5,635 bases of DNA, taken from assembly GCA_030044485.1 (NCBI GenBank), contig JASHVQ010000181.1, positions 1 to 5,635 of the forward strand. Reading direction: 5' to 3'. The stretch comes from Methylovirgula sp. (lineage in GTDB: Bacteria > Pseudomonadota > Alphaproteobacteria > Rhizobiales > Beijerinckiaceae). Every line of letters begins with the position of its first letter. The first letter of the stretch is position 1. The translations under genes were made by a program, and so were the position numbers. A model generated the notes under the pieces. The model saw only the letters and a program-made list of their open reading frames with translations. It did not search any database and had not been told where the DNA came from. Below, piece by piece: positions 1 through 5,420 of this stretch.

Positions 1-1
1 C

Positions 2-148
2 GTCTTCATCGGCGGCGGTCCGCCGGTCTATGCCGCTTATGCGCCCTTCGTGCGTCTCTGGGACATTAACCGTCTGCCTTATGACGGGGAGGCGGACCGC
101 TGGTTCGATCCCGCTTGGTTGGTCGCAACGCACGCGGCGCTTTGTTGA
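2..148 (+). CDS. C-terminal end of a DHFR-like protein (partial, 5' end outside window)
   Basis: An open frame enters from the left edge and ends at TGA 146-148, leaving 48 residues. The fragment begins VFIGGGPPVYAAYAPF and continues through WDINRLPYDGEADRWFDPAWL. The order 'I-G-G-G..VY....P', then a hydrophobic strand with an Ile, then 'D/G-x-A-D-x-x-F' followed by a Trp, resembles the last third of dihydrofolate reductase-fold proteins (FolA 'IGGG..VY' and the later 'GDT.F' strand), including the dihydromethanopterin reductase branch of methylotrophs. That assignment is by memory of motifs and is only moderate. The catalytic N-terminal half cannot be seen. It lies 48 bases upstream of the hom ATG on the same strand, so it may be co-transcribed with hom. 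A RibD C-terminal-like reductase is an alternative. Confidence 0.5.
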   Translation, partial: VFIGGGPPVYAAYAPFVRLWDINRLPYDGEADRWFDPAWLVATHAALC

Positions 149-196
149 TTGCCCTTGTGAAATAAGGCAAAAGGCTTGCGCAATCGGACGTTTTCC

Positions 197-1498
197 ATGC
201 AGCAAGCTTTGCGCATCGGCATTGCCGGCCTGGGCACCGTCGGCGCCGCCGTCCTCACTCTTTTGGAACGTCGCGCCGAGGCTCTGGCGGCGCGCTGCGG
301 GCGCAAGCTCGCGCCTGTCGCCGTCGCAGCCAAGACCCGCAAGCCGCGCCGCATCGACGTTTCGCGCCTCGCCTGGTTCGACGATCCGGCAAAACTCGCC
401 GCCTCGCCGGAGATCGACGTTTTTGTCGAACTGATCGGCGGCGCGGACGGCCCGGCGCTGCGTTGCGTCGAGACGGCGCTCTCTTCAGGCAAATCGGTCG
501 TGACCGCCAACAAGGCGCTGCTTGCCAAGCACGGCATGCGGCTCGCCGAACTGGCCGAGAAGAATGGCGTCGCGCTCGGCTTCGAAGCCTCGGTCGCCGG
601 CGGCATTCCGGTCGTCAAATGCCTGCGCGAAAGCCTGCCCGGCAACACGGTGACGCGCGTCTGCGGCATCCTGAACGGCACCTGCAACTACATTCTCTCG
701 CGCATGGAGATCGAGCATCTCCCCGTCGCCGAATGTCTCGCCGACGCCCAGAGACTCGGCTATGCCGAGGCCGATCCAGCTTTCGACATCGGCGGCGAGG
801 ACACGGCGCATAAGCTTGCGATCCTCACCGCGCTCGCCTTCGGCACGCGCATCGATCCCGATTGCATCGCCATCGAAGGCATCAAGGACTTGAGCCTCGC
901 CGATATCGAGGCGGCGAGCGAGCTCGGCTATCGCATCAAGCTTTTGGGCGTCGCCGAGCGCACGGCGGCGGGCATCGAGCAGCGCGTCCATCCGACCATG
1001 GTGCCGCGTTCCTCGGCCATCGCCCAGGTGATGGGCGTGGCCAATGCGGTGACGATCAATGCCGACGCCGTGCACGAGCTGACGCTTATCGGTCCGGGCG
1101 CGGGCGGGATGCCCACCGCCTCCGCCGTCGTCGCCGACATCGCCGATATCGCCCGCGGCCTGCGCGCCCCGCCCTTCGGCTTGCCGGTCGCGGCGCTTGC
1201 CAGCCTGCCGCGGGCGCCGATCCAGATGCACGAAGGCGGCTATTACATCAGGCTTTCGGTCTACGACCGGCCGGGCGCCGCGGCGGCGATTGCGGCGCGC
1301 ATGGCGGAGCGCGCCATTTCGCTCGAGAGCATCGTGCAGCGCCGCCGGCCGGGCGAGCGCGGCAAGCCCGCCGCCGTGCCCGTGGTGCTGATCACGCACG
1401 CGACTTACGAAAAGCTGATCCGCGAAGCGCTGGCCGCGGTCGTCGGCGACGGCTTCATCGCCGAGCCGCCACAAGTCATCCGCATCGAGCGCGAATGA
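197..1498 (+). CDS. hom: Homoserine dehydrogenase with C-terminal ACT domain
   Basis: Cytoplasmic enzyme that reduces L-aspartate-4-semialdehyde to L-homoserine with NAD(P)H, the branch step toward threonine and methionine. The 433 residues from this ATG fit the ACT-containing bacterial form. In order: Rossmann motif GLGTVG at 11-16; the ANK lysine K106; the family signature GILNGTCNYIL with N160 to Y165; the substrate/catalytic stretch EADPAFDIGGEDTAHK from E191, with D202 and K206 matching the catalytic Asp and Lys of the family; and an ACT domain starting near Y349 (YYIRLSVYDRPG), usually a site for threonine feedback. An in-frame TTG at 176 would add seven residues and has TAAGG at 163-167 as a possible ribosome site. 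I prefer ATG 197 because homology starts right after it (LRIGIAGLGTVG), though its own Shine-Dalgarno is weak. All key residues are present. glpX follows after 124 bases on the same strand. Confidence 0.96.
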   Translation: MQQALRIGIAGLGTVGAAVLTLLERRAEALAARCGRKLAPVAVAAKTRKPRRIDVSRLAWFDDPAKLAASPEIDVFVELIGGADGPALRCVETALSSGKSVVTANKALLAKHGMRLAELAEKNGVALGFEASVAGGIPVVKCLRESLPGNTVTRVCGILNGTCNYILSRMEIEHLPVAECLADAQRLGYAEADPAFDIGGEDTAHKLAILTALAFGTRIDPDCIAIEGIKDLSLADIEAASELGYRIKLLGVAERTAAGIEQRVHPTMVPRSSAIAQVMGVANAVTINADAVHELTLIGPGAGGMPTASAVVADIADIARGLRAPPFGLPVAALASLPRAPIQMHEGGYYIRLSVYDRPGAAAAIAARMAERAISLESIVQRRRPGERGKPAAVPVVLITHATYEKLIREALAAVVGDGFIAEPPQVIRIERE

Positions 1499-1523
1499 GA
1501 AATAACGCGTTGAGAATTAGGCA

Positions 1524-1602
1524 GAGACCGCCATTAGGGGAGCGGCGAAACGATCCAGGATCAAGCACCGGACGCTTCGTTTCGCTAGCAATGACGGGTC
1601 TC
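1524..1602. repeat. Degenerate palindromic intergenic repeat between hom and glpX
   Basis: The hom-glpX gap holds nested inverted repeats. The outer arms are GAGACCGCCATT (1524-1535) and AATGACGGGTCTC (1590-1602), complementary except for one extra base and one mismatch. The inner arms GCGAAACG (1545-1552) and CGTTTCGC (1578-1585) are perfect, with a 25-base loop. On the minus strand the right half reads CATTGCTAGCGAAACGAA, close to the CATTGCGAGCGAAGCGAA core of a repeat I remember as widespread between genes of Rhizobiales; the resemblance is from memory, not a search. It could fold in the transcript and act as a processing or attenuation structure between hom and glpX, but no T-run follows, so a simple terminator is not supported. 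Confidence 0.6.
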
Positions 1603-1611
1603 GAAATCACT

Positions 1612-1617
1612 GAGGAA
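1612..1617 (+). promoter_or_regulatory. Shine-Dalgarno site that decides the TTG start of glpX
   Basis: GAGGAA lies five bases before TTG 1623. It is the strongest purine-rich site in the gap, and no in-frame ATG or GTG near it would serve better, so it supports the rare TTG start. Confidence 0.7.
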
Positions 1618-1622
1618 AGCGC

Positions 1623-2618
1623 TTGGCCGATCTCGTCGTCACCAGCCAGGACATCATCGACCGCATTCTGGCGCTGGAACTGGTGCGCGTGACGGAACGC
1701 GCCGCGGTCGCCGCGGCGCGCCTGCGCGGACGCGGCGACGAAAAGGCGGCGGATCAGGCCGCGGTCGATGCCATGCGGCGCGAGCTGCAGCGCCTGCCGA
1801 TCGACGGGACCGTGGTGATCGGCGAAGGCGAACGCGACGAAGCACCGATGCTCTACATCGGCGAGAAGCTCGGCACGGCGCGGGGGCCGAAGGTTGACAT
1901 CGCGGTCGATCCTCTCGAAGGCACGACGCTTTGCGCCAAAGACCTGCCGGGCTCGATCGCGGTCATGGCCATGGCGACCGGCGGCTCGCTTTTGCATGCG
2001 CCCGACGTCTACATGGAGAAAATCGCCATCGGTCCCGGCTATCCGAGAGGCACGGTCGATCTCGACATGAGCCCGGAGGACAACATCCGCGCTCTTGCCA
2101 AAGCGAAAGGCGTTGCCCCGCAAGACATTTGTGTGCTCGTCCTCGACCGGCCGCGCCACAAGGCGATCGTCGAGGAGTGCCGCCGCGTCGGCGCGGCATT
2201 GCGCATCGTTCCCGACGGCGATGTCGCGGGCGTGATCTTCACGACGCGGCCGCGGGAAACCGGCATCGATCTCTATCTCGGAACCGGCGGCGCGCCGGAA
2301 GGCGTGCTGGCGGCGGGGGCGCTGCGCTGCGTCGGCGGACAGATGCAGGCAAGGCTCATTCTCGACACGCCGGAGAAGATCGACCGCGCCGCGAAAATGG
2401 GGGTCACCGATGCGCACCGCAAATACGACATGAAGGATCTCGCCGCCGGCGACGTGATCGTCTCGCTGACCGGCGTGACCGACGGACCTTTGCTGGCCGG
2501 CGTCAAATTCGCCAGGCAGATCATCCGCACCGAAACATTGATCTACCGCTCGGTCACCGGAACCGTGCGCAAGATCGCCGCCGAACATCGCGACATGGAC
2601 AAGTTCAAGCCTGCGTGA
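1623..2618 (+). CDS. glpX: Fructose-1,6-bisphosphatase class II (GlpX)
   Basis: Cytoplasmic, metal-dependent hydrolysis of fructose-1,6-bisphosphate to fructose-6-phosphate and phosphate, for gluconeogenesis. In autotrophs and some methylotrophs the same family also dephosphorylates sedoheptulose-1,7-bisphosphate; the sequence alone does not settle that. At 331 residues it has the usual family length. Visible motifs are the D44 region (RGRGDEKAAD), IGEGERDEAPML with E68, DPLEGT with D96, E99 and T101, and GGAPEG with E226. The spacings D44-E68-D96-E99-T101 equal those of E. coli GlpX D33-E57-D85-E88-T90, so the metal ligands and catalytic Thr appear intact. The start is TTG, backed by GAGGAA five bases upstream. 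It sits between hom and recJ, a gene order I recall as common in Rhizobiales. Nothing suggests truncation or frameshift. Confidence 0.97.
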   Translation: MADLVVTSQDIIDRILALELVRVTERAAVAAARLRGRGDEKAADQAAVDAMRRELQRLPIDGTVVIGEGERDEAPMLYIGEKLGTARGPKVDIAVDPLEGTTLCAKDLPGSIAVMAMATGGSLLHAPDVYMEKIAIGPGYPRGTVDLDMSPEDNIRALAKAKGVAPQDICVLVLDRPRHKAIVEECRRVGAALRIVPDGDVAGVIFTTRPRETGIDLYLGTGGAPEGVLAAGALRCVGGQMQARLILDTPEKIDRAAKMGVTDAHRKYDMKDLAAGDVIVSLTGVTDGPLLAGVKFARQIIRTETLIYRSVTGTVRKIAAEHRDMDKFKPA

Positions 2619-2651
2619 GGGCTTTGCAAACTCGTCACGCAAGCGTCACGC
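2613..2651. promoter_or_regulatory. Phased direct repeat CGTCACGC with an inverted copy, upstream of the His-rich gene
   Basis: CGTCACGC occurs at 2633-2640 and 2644-2651, exactly 11 bases apart, about one helical turn. GCGTGA at 2613-2618, which includes the glpX stop codon, is the inverse of TCACGC at 2635-2640. This could be a binding site for a regulator of the downstream gene, or a weak stem-loop after glpX. No clear -35/-10 pair is visible in the 96-base gap and no T-run supports a terminator. Low confidence. Confidence 0.3.
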
Positions 2652-2714
2652 GCTCTGCACGAAGGCGCTGCAAATTCCCGGCCTGCGACTCGTCGCATCT
2701 CAAGGGAGAAAATC

Positions 2715-2924
2715 ATGTCGAGCAACGCCAAGGCCGAGCATCACGAAGCCGCCGCCGACCATCACGAACAGGCGGCCAAACATCATCGCGAAGCGGCGAA
2801 ACATCACGAGGAAGGCGATCACGAAAAGGCCGGACATCACGCGCATGTCGCGCATGGCCACACGGTGCATGCCGCGCATCACGCTGCCGAAGCCTCCAAG
2901 CATCACGCCGACGCGCACGGCTGA
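2715..2924 (+). CDS. Small histidine-rich heptad-repeat protein
   Basis: A 69-residue protein with an excellent start: AAGGGAGA at 2702-2709 puts GGGAG six bases before the ATG. Histidine makes up 20 and alanine 19 of the 69 residues; there is no Cys, Trp, Phe or Tyr, no signal peptide and no membrane segment. HH pairs at 9-10, 16-17, 23-24 and 30-31 recur every seven residues within a pattern A-(D/K)-H-H-x-(E/Q)-A. After a shift the period resumes with H42, H49, H56 and H63. This predicts a long helix or coiled coil with a histidine stripe plus mixed Glu/Lys charge. I recall similar short His/Ala-rich 'KHHREAAKHH' proteins as uncharacterised in many proteobacteria. Binding of Ni, Zn, Cu or Co, or pH buffering, is a reasonable inference from composition only. 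It stands between glpX and recJ with its own gaps of 96 and 130 bases, so it may be transcribed independently. Confidence 0.85.
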   Translation: MSSNAKAEHHEAAADHHEQAAKHHREAAKHHEEGDHEKAGHHAHVAHGHTVHAAHHAAEASKHHADAHG

Positions 2925-2971
2925 ACGGATCGCGCCGCAGCCGGGGATCGCGACTGAGGATTGAGCGGTCT

Positions 2972-2992
2972 CCTTCTCCGCAGGGAAGAAGG
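2972..2992. repeat. Small CTTCTCC-type palindrome after the His-rich gene
   Basis: CCTTCT at 2972-2977 and AGAAGG at 2987-2992 form a six-base stem around a nine-base loop. Flanking C/T-rich and G/A-rich bases extend it imperfectly. It resembles a degenerate copy of the CCTTCTCC...GGAGAAGG palindromes scattered through rhizobial genomes (memory only). It might end or stabilise the His-rich mRNA, but no T-run follows. Confidence 0.35.
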
Positions 2993-3054
2993 GGATTGCG
3001 GTGATCGTTTGGCTTTCGTCCTGATTTTTCGCGCCCGCTCGGCTAAGCTCGGGC

Positions 3055-4863
3055 GTGGACGAATCTCTCACTCGTGAGCGACCTCTGCTCGGCGTCGAGC
3101 GCTCGGCGCTGGGCCGGACTTGGCGCGAGCGCCTCGACGCGGCGGGGCAGGGCCGCGCGCTGGCCATTGCGCAGGTGCACGGCCTTTCGGATCTGCTGGC
3201 ACGCGTGCTTGCCGGGCGCGGCGTCGGGGCGCAGGAGGCCGAACTCTACCTCGACCCGAGTTTGCGGCGGATGATGCCCGACCCTTATGCGCTGCGCGAC
3301 ATGCAGCGGGCGGCCGAACGCCTCGCCGCGGCCGTCGAATCCGGTGAGAAGATCGCGATTTTCGGCGATTACGACGTGGACGGCGCCGCTTCCGCGGCGC
3401 TTCTTTCCGAGTTTCTCACCGCGGCCGGCGCGCCGCACGTCGTGCGTATTCCGGATCGCATCTTCGAGGGCTATGGCCCGAACGCCAAGGCGATCGGCGA
3501 ATTGGCCGAGGCCGGGGCGAAACTTCTCGTCTGCGTGGATTGCGGGACGGCGAGCCACGCACCGCTGGCCGAGGCGGCCGGGCTCGGGCTCGAGACGATC
3601 GTCCTCGATCATCATCAAGCGCCGGAAATTCTTCCCCAAGCCATCGTCGTCAATCCCAACCGCCAGGACGATCTTTCGGGCCTCGGCCAGCTTTGCGCGG
3701 CGGGCGTCGTCTTCATGGCGCTTGTTGCGACCAATCGACTGCTGCGCGCCCGCGGCTTTTGGACCGCGGCGCGGCCCGAGCCCGATCTTCTGCTCGGTCT
3801 CGATCTCGTCGCGCTCGCAACAATCGCCGATGTCGCGCCGCTGACTGGACTGAACCGCGCCTTCGTCGTCAAAGGCCTTGCCTTGATGCGGGCGCGCGGC
3901 AGGCCGGGCTTGACGGCGCTTTTCGATGTCGCGGGCGCGGACGGACCGCCCAACCCCTATCACTTGGGCTTTCTCATCGGGCCGCGCATCAACGCCGGCG
4001 GGCGCATCGGCGATGCGGCCCTGGGCGCCAGATTGCTGGCGCTGCGCGACGCGGCCGAAGCGCGGCGCATCGCCGAAAATCTCGACCGGCTGAATCGCGA
4101 ACGGCGGATCGTCGAGGCGGCGACGCTCGAGGCGGCCGTGGCGCAAGCGGCGCGCGACGGCGAGCGGGCCGCAATTCTTGTCGCAGGCGAGACATGGCAT
4201 CCGGGCGTCGTCGGGCTGGTCGCGGCGCGCCTCAAAGAAAAATTCCGCCGTCCGGCCTTTGCCGTCGCCTTCGACGCGGCATTGGGCACAGGCTCGGGCC
4301 GTTCCGTTCCGGGCATCGATCTCGGCCATATCGTGCGCCAGGCGGTCGGGGCCGGGATTCTCGCCAAGGGCGGCGGCCATGCCATGGCGGCGGGGATCAC
4401 GCTGGAGCGCGACAAGCTCGAGGCTTTCCGCGAGTTCCTCGAGGCCAGTCTCGCCGAGAAAGTCGCGGCGGCCGGCGCCAAGGAGGGGCTTGCGATCGAT
4501 GCCGTGCTGACGGCGGCGGGCGCCAATGCCGCGCTTTATGCGGCGCTCGAACGGGCCGGCCCTTACGGGGCCGGCAATCCGGAGCCGATTTTCGCCTTTC
4601 CGGCGCATCGGCTGACCGAGGTTCTACCGGTCGGCGAAGGGCATTTGCGCTGGCGTGCCGAGGCGGGCGACGGCGCAAGCCTCGAAGGCACCGCCTTCCG
4701 CGCCATGGGCGAACCGCTCGGCGAAGTTTTGCGCGCGGCGCGCGGCACCTGCGTGCACCTTGTCGGCAGCTTGACGCTCGATCGCTGGAACGGGCGCGAA
4801 AAGATCAAGCTGCGGCTCATCGACCTCGCGCCGGCCGAGCGGCGCGCCTTCGCTGCGGCCTAG
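3055..4863 (+). CDS. recJ: Single-stranded-DNA-specific 5'-3' exonuclease RecJ
   Basis: DHH-family nuclease that degrades single-stranded DNA 5' to 3' in recombinational repair (RecFOR path), mismatch repair and base excision repair; cytoplasmic and Mn/Mg-dependent. The 602 residues fit a full-length RecJ. Motifs in order: an N-terminal RecJ stretch (RSALGRTWRERLD, then LARVLAGRGV and YLDPSLRRMMPDP); DHH motif I FGDYDVDG with D105, D107 and D109; motif II VDCG with D162; motif III DHH at 185-187; the DHHA1 domain with GSGRS at 413-417 and GGGHAMAAG from G439; and the C-terminal OB-like part with GPYGAGNPEP around 502-511. The start is GTG: an in-frame TGA at 3022 excludes anything longer, and the next in-frame ATG would lose conserved N-terminal sequence. 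No good Shine-Dalgarno is seen, and the GTG touches the right arm of a small hairpin. The gene appears intact and ends 77 bases before a tRNA. Confidence 0.97.
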   Translation: MDESLTRERPLLGVERSALGRTWRERLDAAGQGRALAIAQVHGLSDLLARVLAGRGVGAQEAELYLDPSLRRMMPDPYALRDMQRAAERLAAAVESGEKIAIFGDYDVDGAASAALLSEFLTAAGAPHVVRIPDRIFEGYGPNAKAIGELAEAGAKLLVCVDCGTASHAPLAEAAGLGLETIVLDHHQAPEILPQAIVVNPNRQDDLSGLGQLCAAGVVFMALVATNRLLRARGFWTAARPEPDLLLGLDLVALATIADVAPLTGLNRAFVVKGLALMRARGRPGLTALFDVAGADGPPNPYHLGFLIGPRINAGGRIGDAALGARLLALRDAAEARRIAENLDRLNRERRIVEAATLEAAVAQAARDGERAAILVAGETWHPGVVGLVAARLKEKFRRPAFAVAFDAALGTGSGRSVPGIDLGHIVRQAVGAGILAKGGGHAMAAGITLERDKLEAFREFLEASLAEKVAAAGAKEGLAIDAVLTAAGANAALYAALERAGPYGAGNPEPIFAFPAHRLTEVLPVGEGHLRWRAEAGDGASLEGTAFRAMGEPLGEVLRAARGTCVHLVGSLTLDRWNGREKIKLRLIDLAPAERRAFAAA

Positions 4864-4864
4864 C

Positions 4865-4898
4865 CGCCCTTTGCCGAGGCCCGCGCCTTGCAAGGGCG
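4865..4898. terminator. Stem-loop just after recJ (possible terminator, no T-run)
   Basis: CGCCCTT (4865-4871) pairs with AAGGGCG (4892-4898), and inside it AGGC (4877-4880) pairs with GCCT (4885-4888) around CCGC. The structure begins two bases after the recJ stop codon, a fitting place for a terminator or 3'-end stabiliser. However, TCGGAC follows rather than a T-run. Its right arm overlaps the -35 element of the tRNA promoter. Confidence 0.4.
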
Positions 4899-4916
4899 TC
4901 GGACGGCCACTATACC
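4888..4916 (+). promoter_or_regulatory. Sigma-70-type promoter of the tRNA-Glu gene
   Basis: TTGCAA (4888-4893) and TATACC (4911-4916) are separated by exactly 17 bases, the optimal spacing for housekeeping sigma. The -10 ends 24 bases before the mature tRNA 5' end, leaving a short leader, and a GC-rich discriminator (TCGCCC) follows, typical of stable-RNA promoters. Each hexamer matches the consensus at four of six positions. Confidence 0.6.
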
Positions 4917-4940
4917 TCGCCCATCCCCGGGATGATCGCC

Positions 4941-5016
4941 GCGCCCATCGTCTAGCGGTCCAGGACGTTGCCCTTTCACGGCAAAAACAGGGGTTCGAGT
5001 CCCCTTGGGCGCGCCA
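4941..5016 (+). tRNA. tRNA-Glu (anticodon TTC)
   Basis: A complete 76-base cloverleaf. The acceptor arms GCGCCCA (4941-4947) and TGGGCGC (5006-5012) pair fully. The D stem is GTCT/GGAC (4950-4953/4963-4966). The anticodon stem TTGCC/GGCAA encloses the loop CTTTCAC, with anticodon TTC at 4975-4977. The T arm is AGGGG-TTCGAGT-CCCCT (4989-5005). Discriminator G5013 is followed by an encoded CCA at 5014-5016. The body matches the usual alphaproteobacterial tRNA-Glu layout (CATCGTCTAG..., CCCTTTCACGG). It has its own promoter upstream, and base composition changes immediately after its 3' end. Confidence 0.97.
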
Positions 5017-5319
5017 GCGACTTCAACAGCTTAGCTGCTAAACACTCCATCGCGTTGCAACGTACGGCAAATGTACGGCAACGCTGCTGCCAGGCCGCGC
5101 CGCAACGCGATTCAGCGACGGCAAGTCGGAGCGGTTTTCCTATTGGCACCCGCTCTCAACACCTTTGGGTTGGCGGCCTATCTCTATTCCTAGGTCCCTT
5201 GAAGCCGAGATGCCAAATGCTTCGGCGTGGCCGTTGGTAGTCTACCGCCAGATTTTTGGGTGACCTCGACGCCGGACTTGCGGAAGTATAACGCACCGAG
5301 ATTGGGGGCGGATCATGTA
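5017..5319. other. Gene-free, lower-GC stretch after the tRNA (possible island edge)
   Basis: I find no convincing gene here in any frame. An open frame of 90 codons starting inside the tRNA runs across it, but it has no recognisable content or start signal. GC is clearly lower than in the housekeeping block. Visible structure consists of a 10-bp palindrome followed by a tandem 11-bp repeat at 5053-5081, a small palindrome GGTAG-T-CTACC at 5236-5246, and a TATAAC at 5287-5292. The last could be a -10 element for the following SRAP remnant, but no -35 stands at a proper distance. It may be decayed mobile or island DNA; no integrase is recognisable. Confidence 0.5.
5053..5081. repeat. 10-bp palindrome followed by a tandem 11-bp repeat
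   Basis: CGTTGCAACG (5053-5062) is a perfect palindrome. ACGTACGGCAA (5060-5070) and ATGTACGGCAA (5071-5081) are head-to-tail copies of an 11-base unit with one difference, about one helical turn. The location 44-65 bases beyond a tRNA 3' end suggests an integrase arm-type or regulator binding site, but that is inference. Confidence 0.5.
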
Positions 5320-5401
5320 ATGTGCGGTCGCTTCACACGGCATTCTACCTGCAGCAAATTCGCGAGTTGTTGAGCGTCACTGGCCGCCGAATCTGCGGCC
5401 A
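5320..5401 (+). pseudogene. Broken 5' remnant of an SRAP (YedK/HMCES-like) gene
   Basis: ATG 5320 opens MCGRFTRHSTCSKFASC and stops at TGA 5371-5373. MCGRFT is the hallmark N-terminus of SOS response-associated peptidase proteins, whose Cys2 crosslinks to abasic sites in single-stranded DNA. Adding one base near 5350 (TG to TGG) continues the frame as W-QQIRELLSVTG, and adding one C near 5384 (GGCCG to GGCCCG) gives PPNLRP (5384-5401). The composite matches the usual family start 'MCGRFT...Y/TW.QI.EL..LTG.P.NLRPRYNIAPT'. A purine-rich GGGGGCGG at 5304-5311 could be the old ribosome site. The rest of the roughly 200-residue domain is absent: the next gene's ATG is at 5421. This is therefore a truncated and frameshifted relic. 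The motif match is direct; the family assignment and deletions are inference from memory of the family. Confidence 0.65.
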
Positions 5402-5420
5402 ACGAAATATTGGAGCAGCC

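Noticed and set aside
149..170. Short stem TTGCC(C)TT / AAGGCAA before hom
   Set aside because: Seven pairs with a bulge and no T-run; could be a weak structure near the alternative TTG start, but too slight to call a terminator or leader.
485..1474. 329-codon minus-strand frame opposite hom
   Set aside because: Antisense of a gene with intact homoserine dehydrogenase signatures; composition typical of a GC shadow.
1476..2642. 388-codon minus-strand open frame opposite glpX
   Set aside because: Shadow of glpX; low-complexity Arg/Asp/His-rich translation. Its end crosses the intergenic palindrome, which accounts for its VIASE-like peptide.
2715..2924. Period-7 HH pairs in the DNA taken as a CRISPR-like or tandem DNA repeat
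   Set aside because: The 21-base periodicity comes from coding heptads with varied codons; there are no identical repeats separated by unique spacers.
2700..3167. 155-codon minus-strand frame opposite the His-rich gene, with Met/Val/Phe-rich stretches
   Set aside because: The hydrophobic look arises because antisense His/Ala codons (CAT/CAC, GCG) read as Met/Val/Arg. The plus frame has the strong ribosome site and regular heptads.
3043..4608. 521-codon open frame on the minus strand opposite recJ
   Set aside because: Antisense shadow in very GC-rich DNA; the plus strand carries a full set of RecJ motifs, and the minus translation is Arg/Ala/Gly-rich without recognisable domains.
3540..4955. 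471-codon plus-strand frame overlapping recJ
   Set aside because: Out-of-frame, Arg-rich reading of recJ that also runs into the tRNA; no family features.
4968..5240. 90-codon frame starting inside the tRNA
   Set aside because: It starts within the anticodon arm of the tRNA, has no ribosome site, and its translation shows no recognisable pattern.
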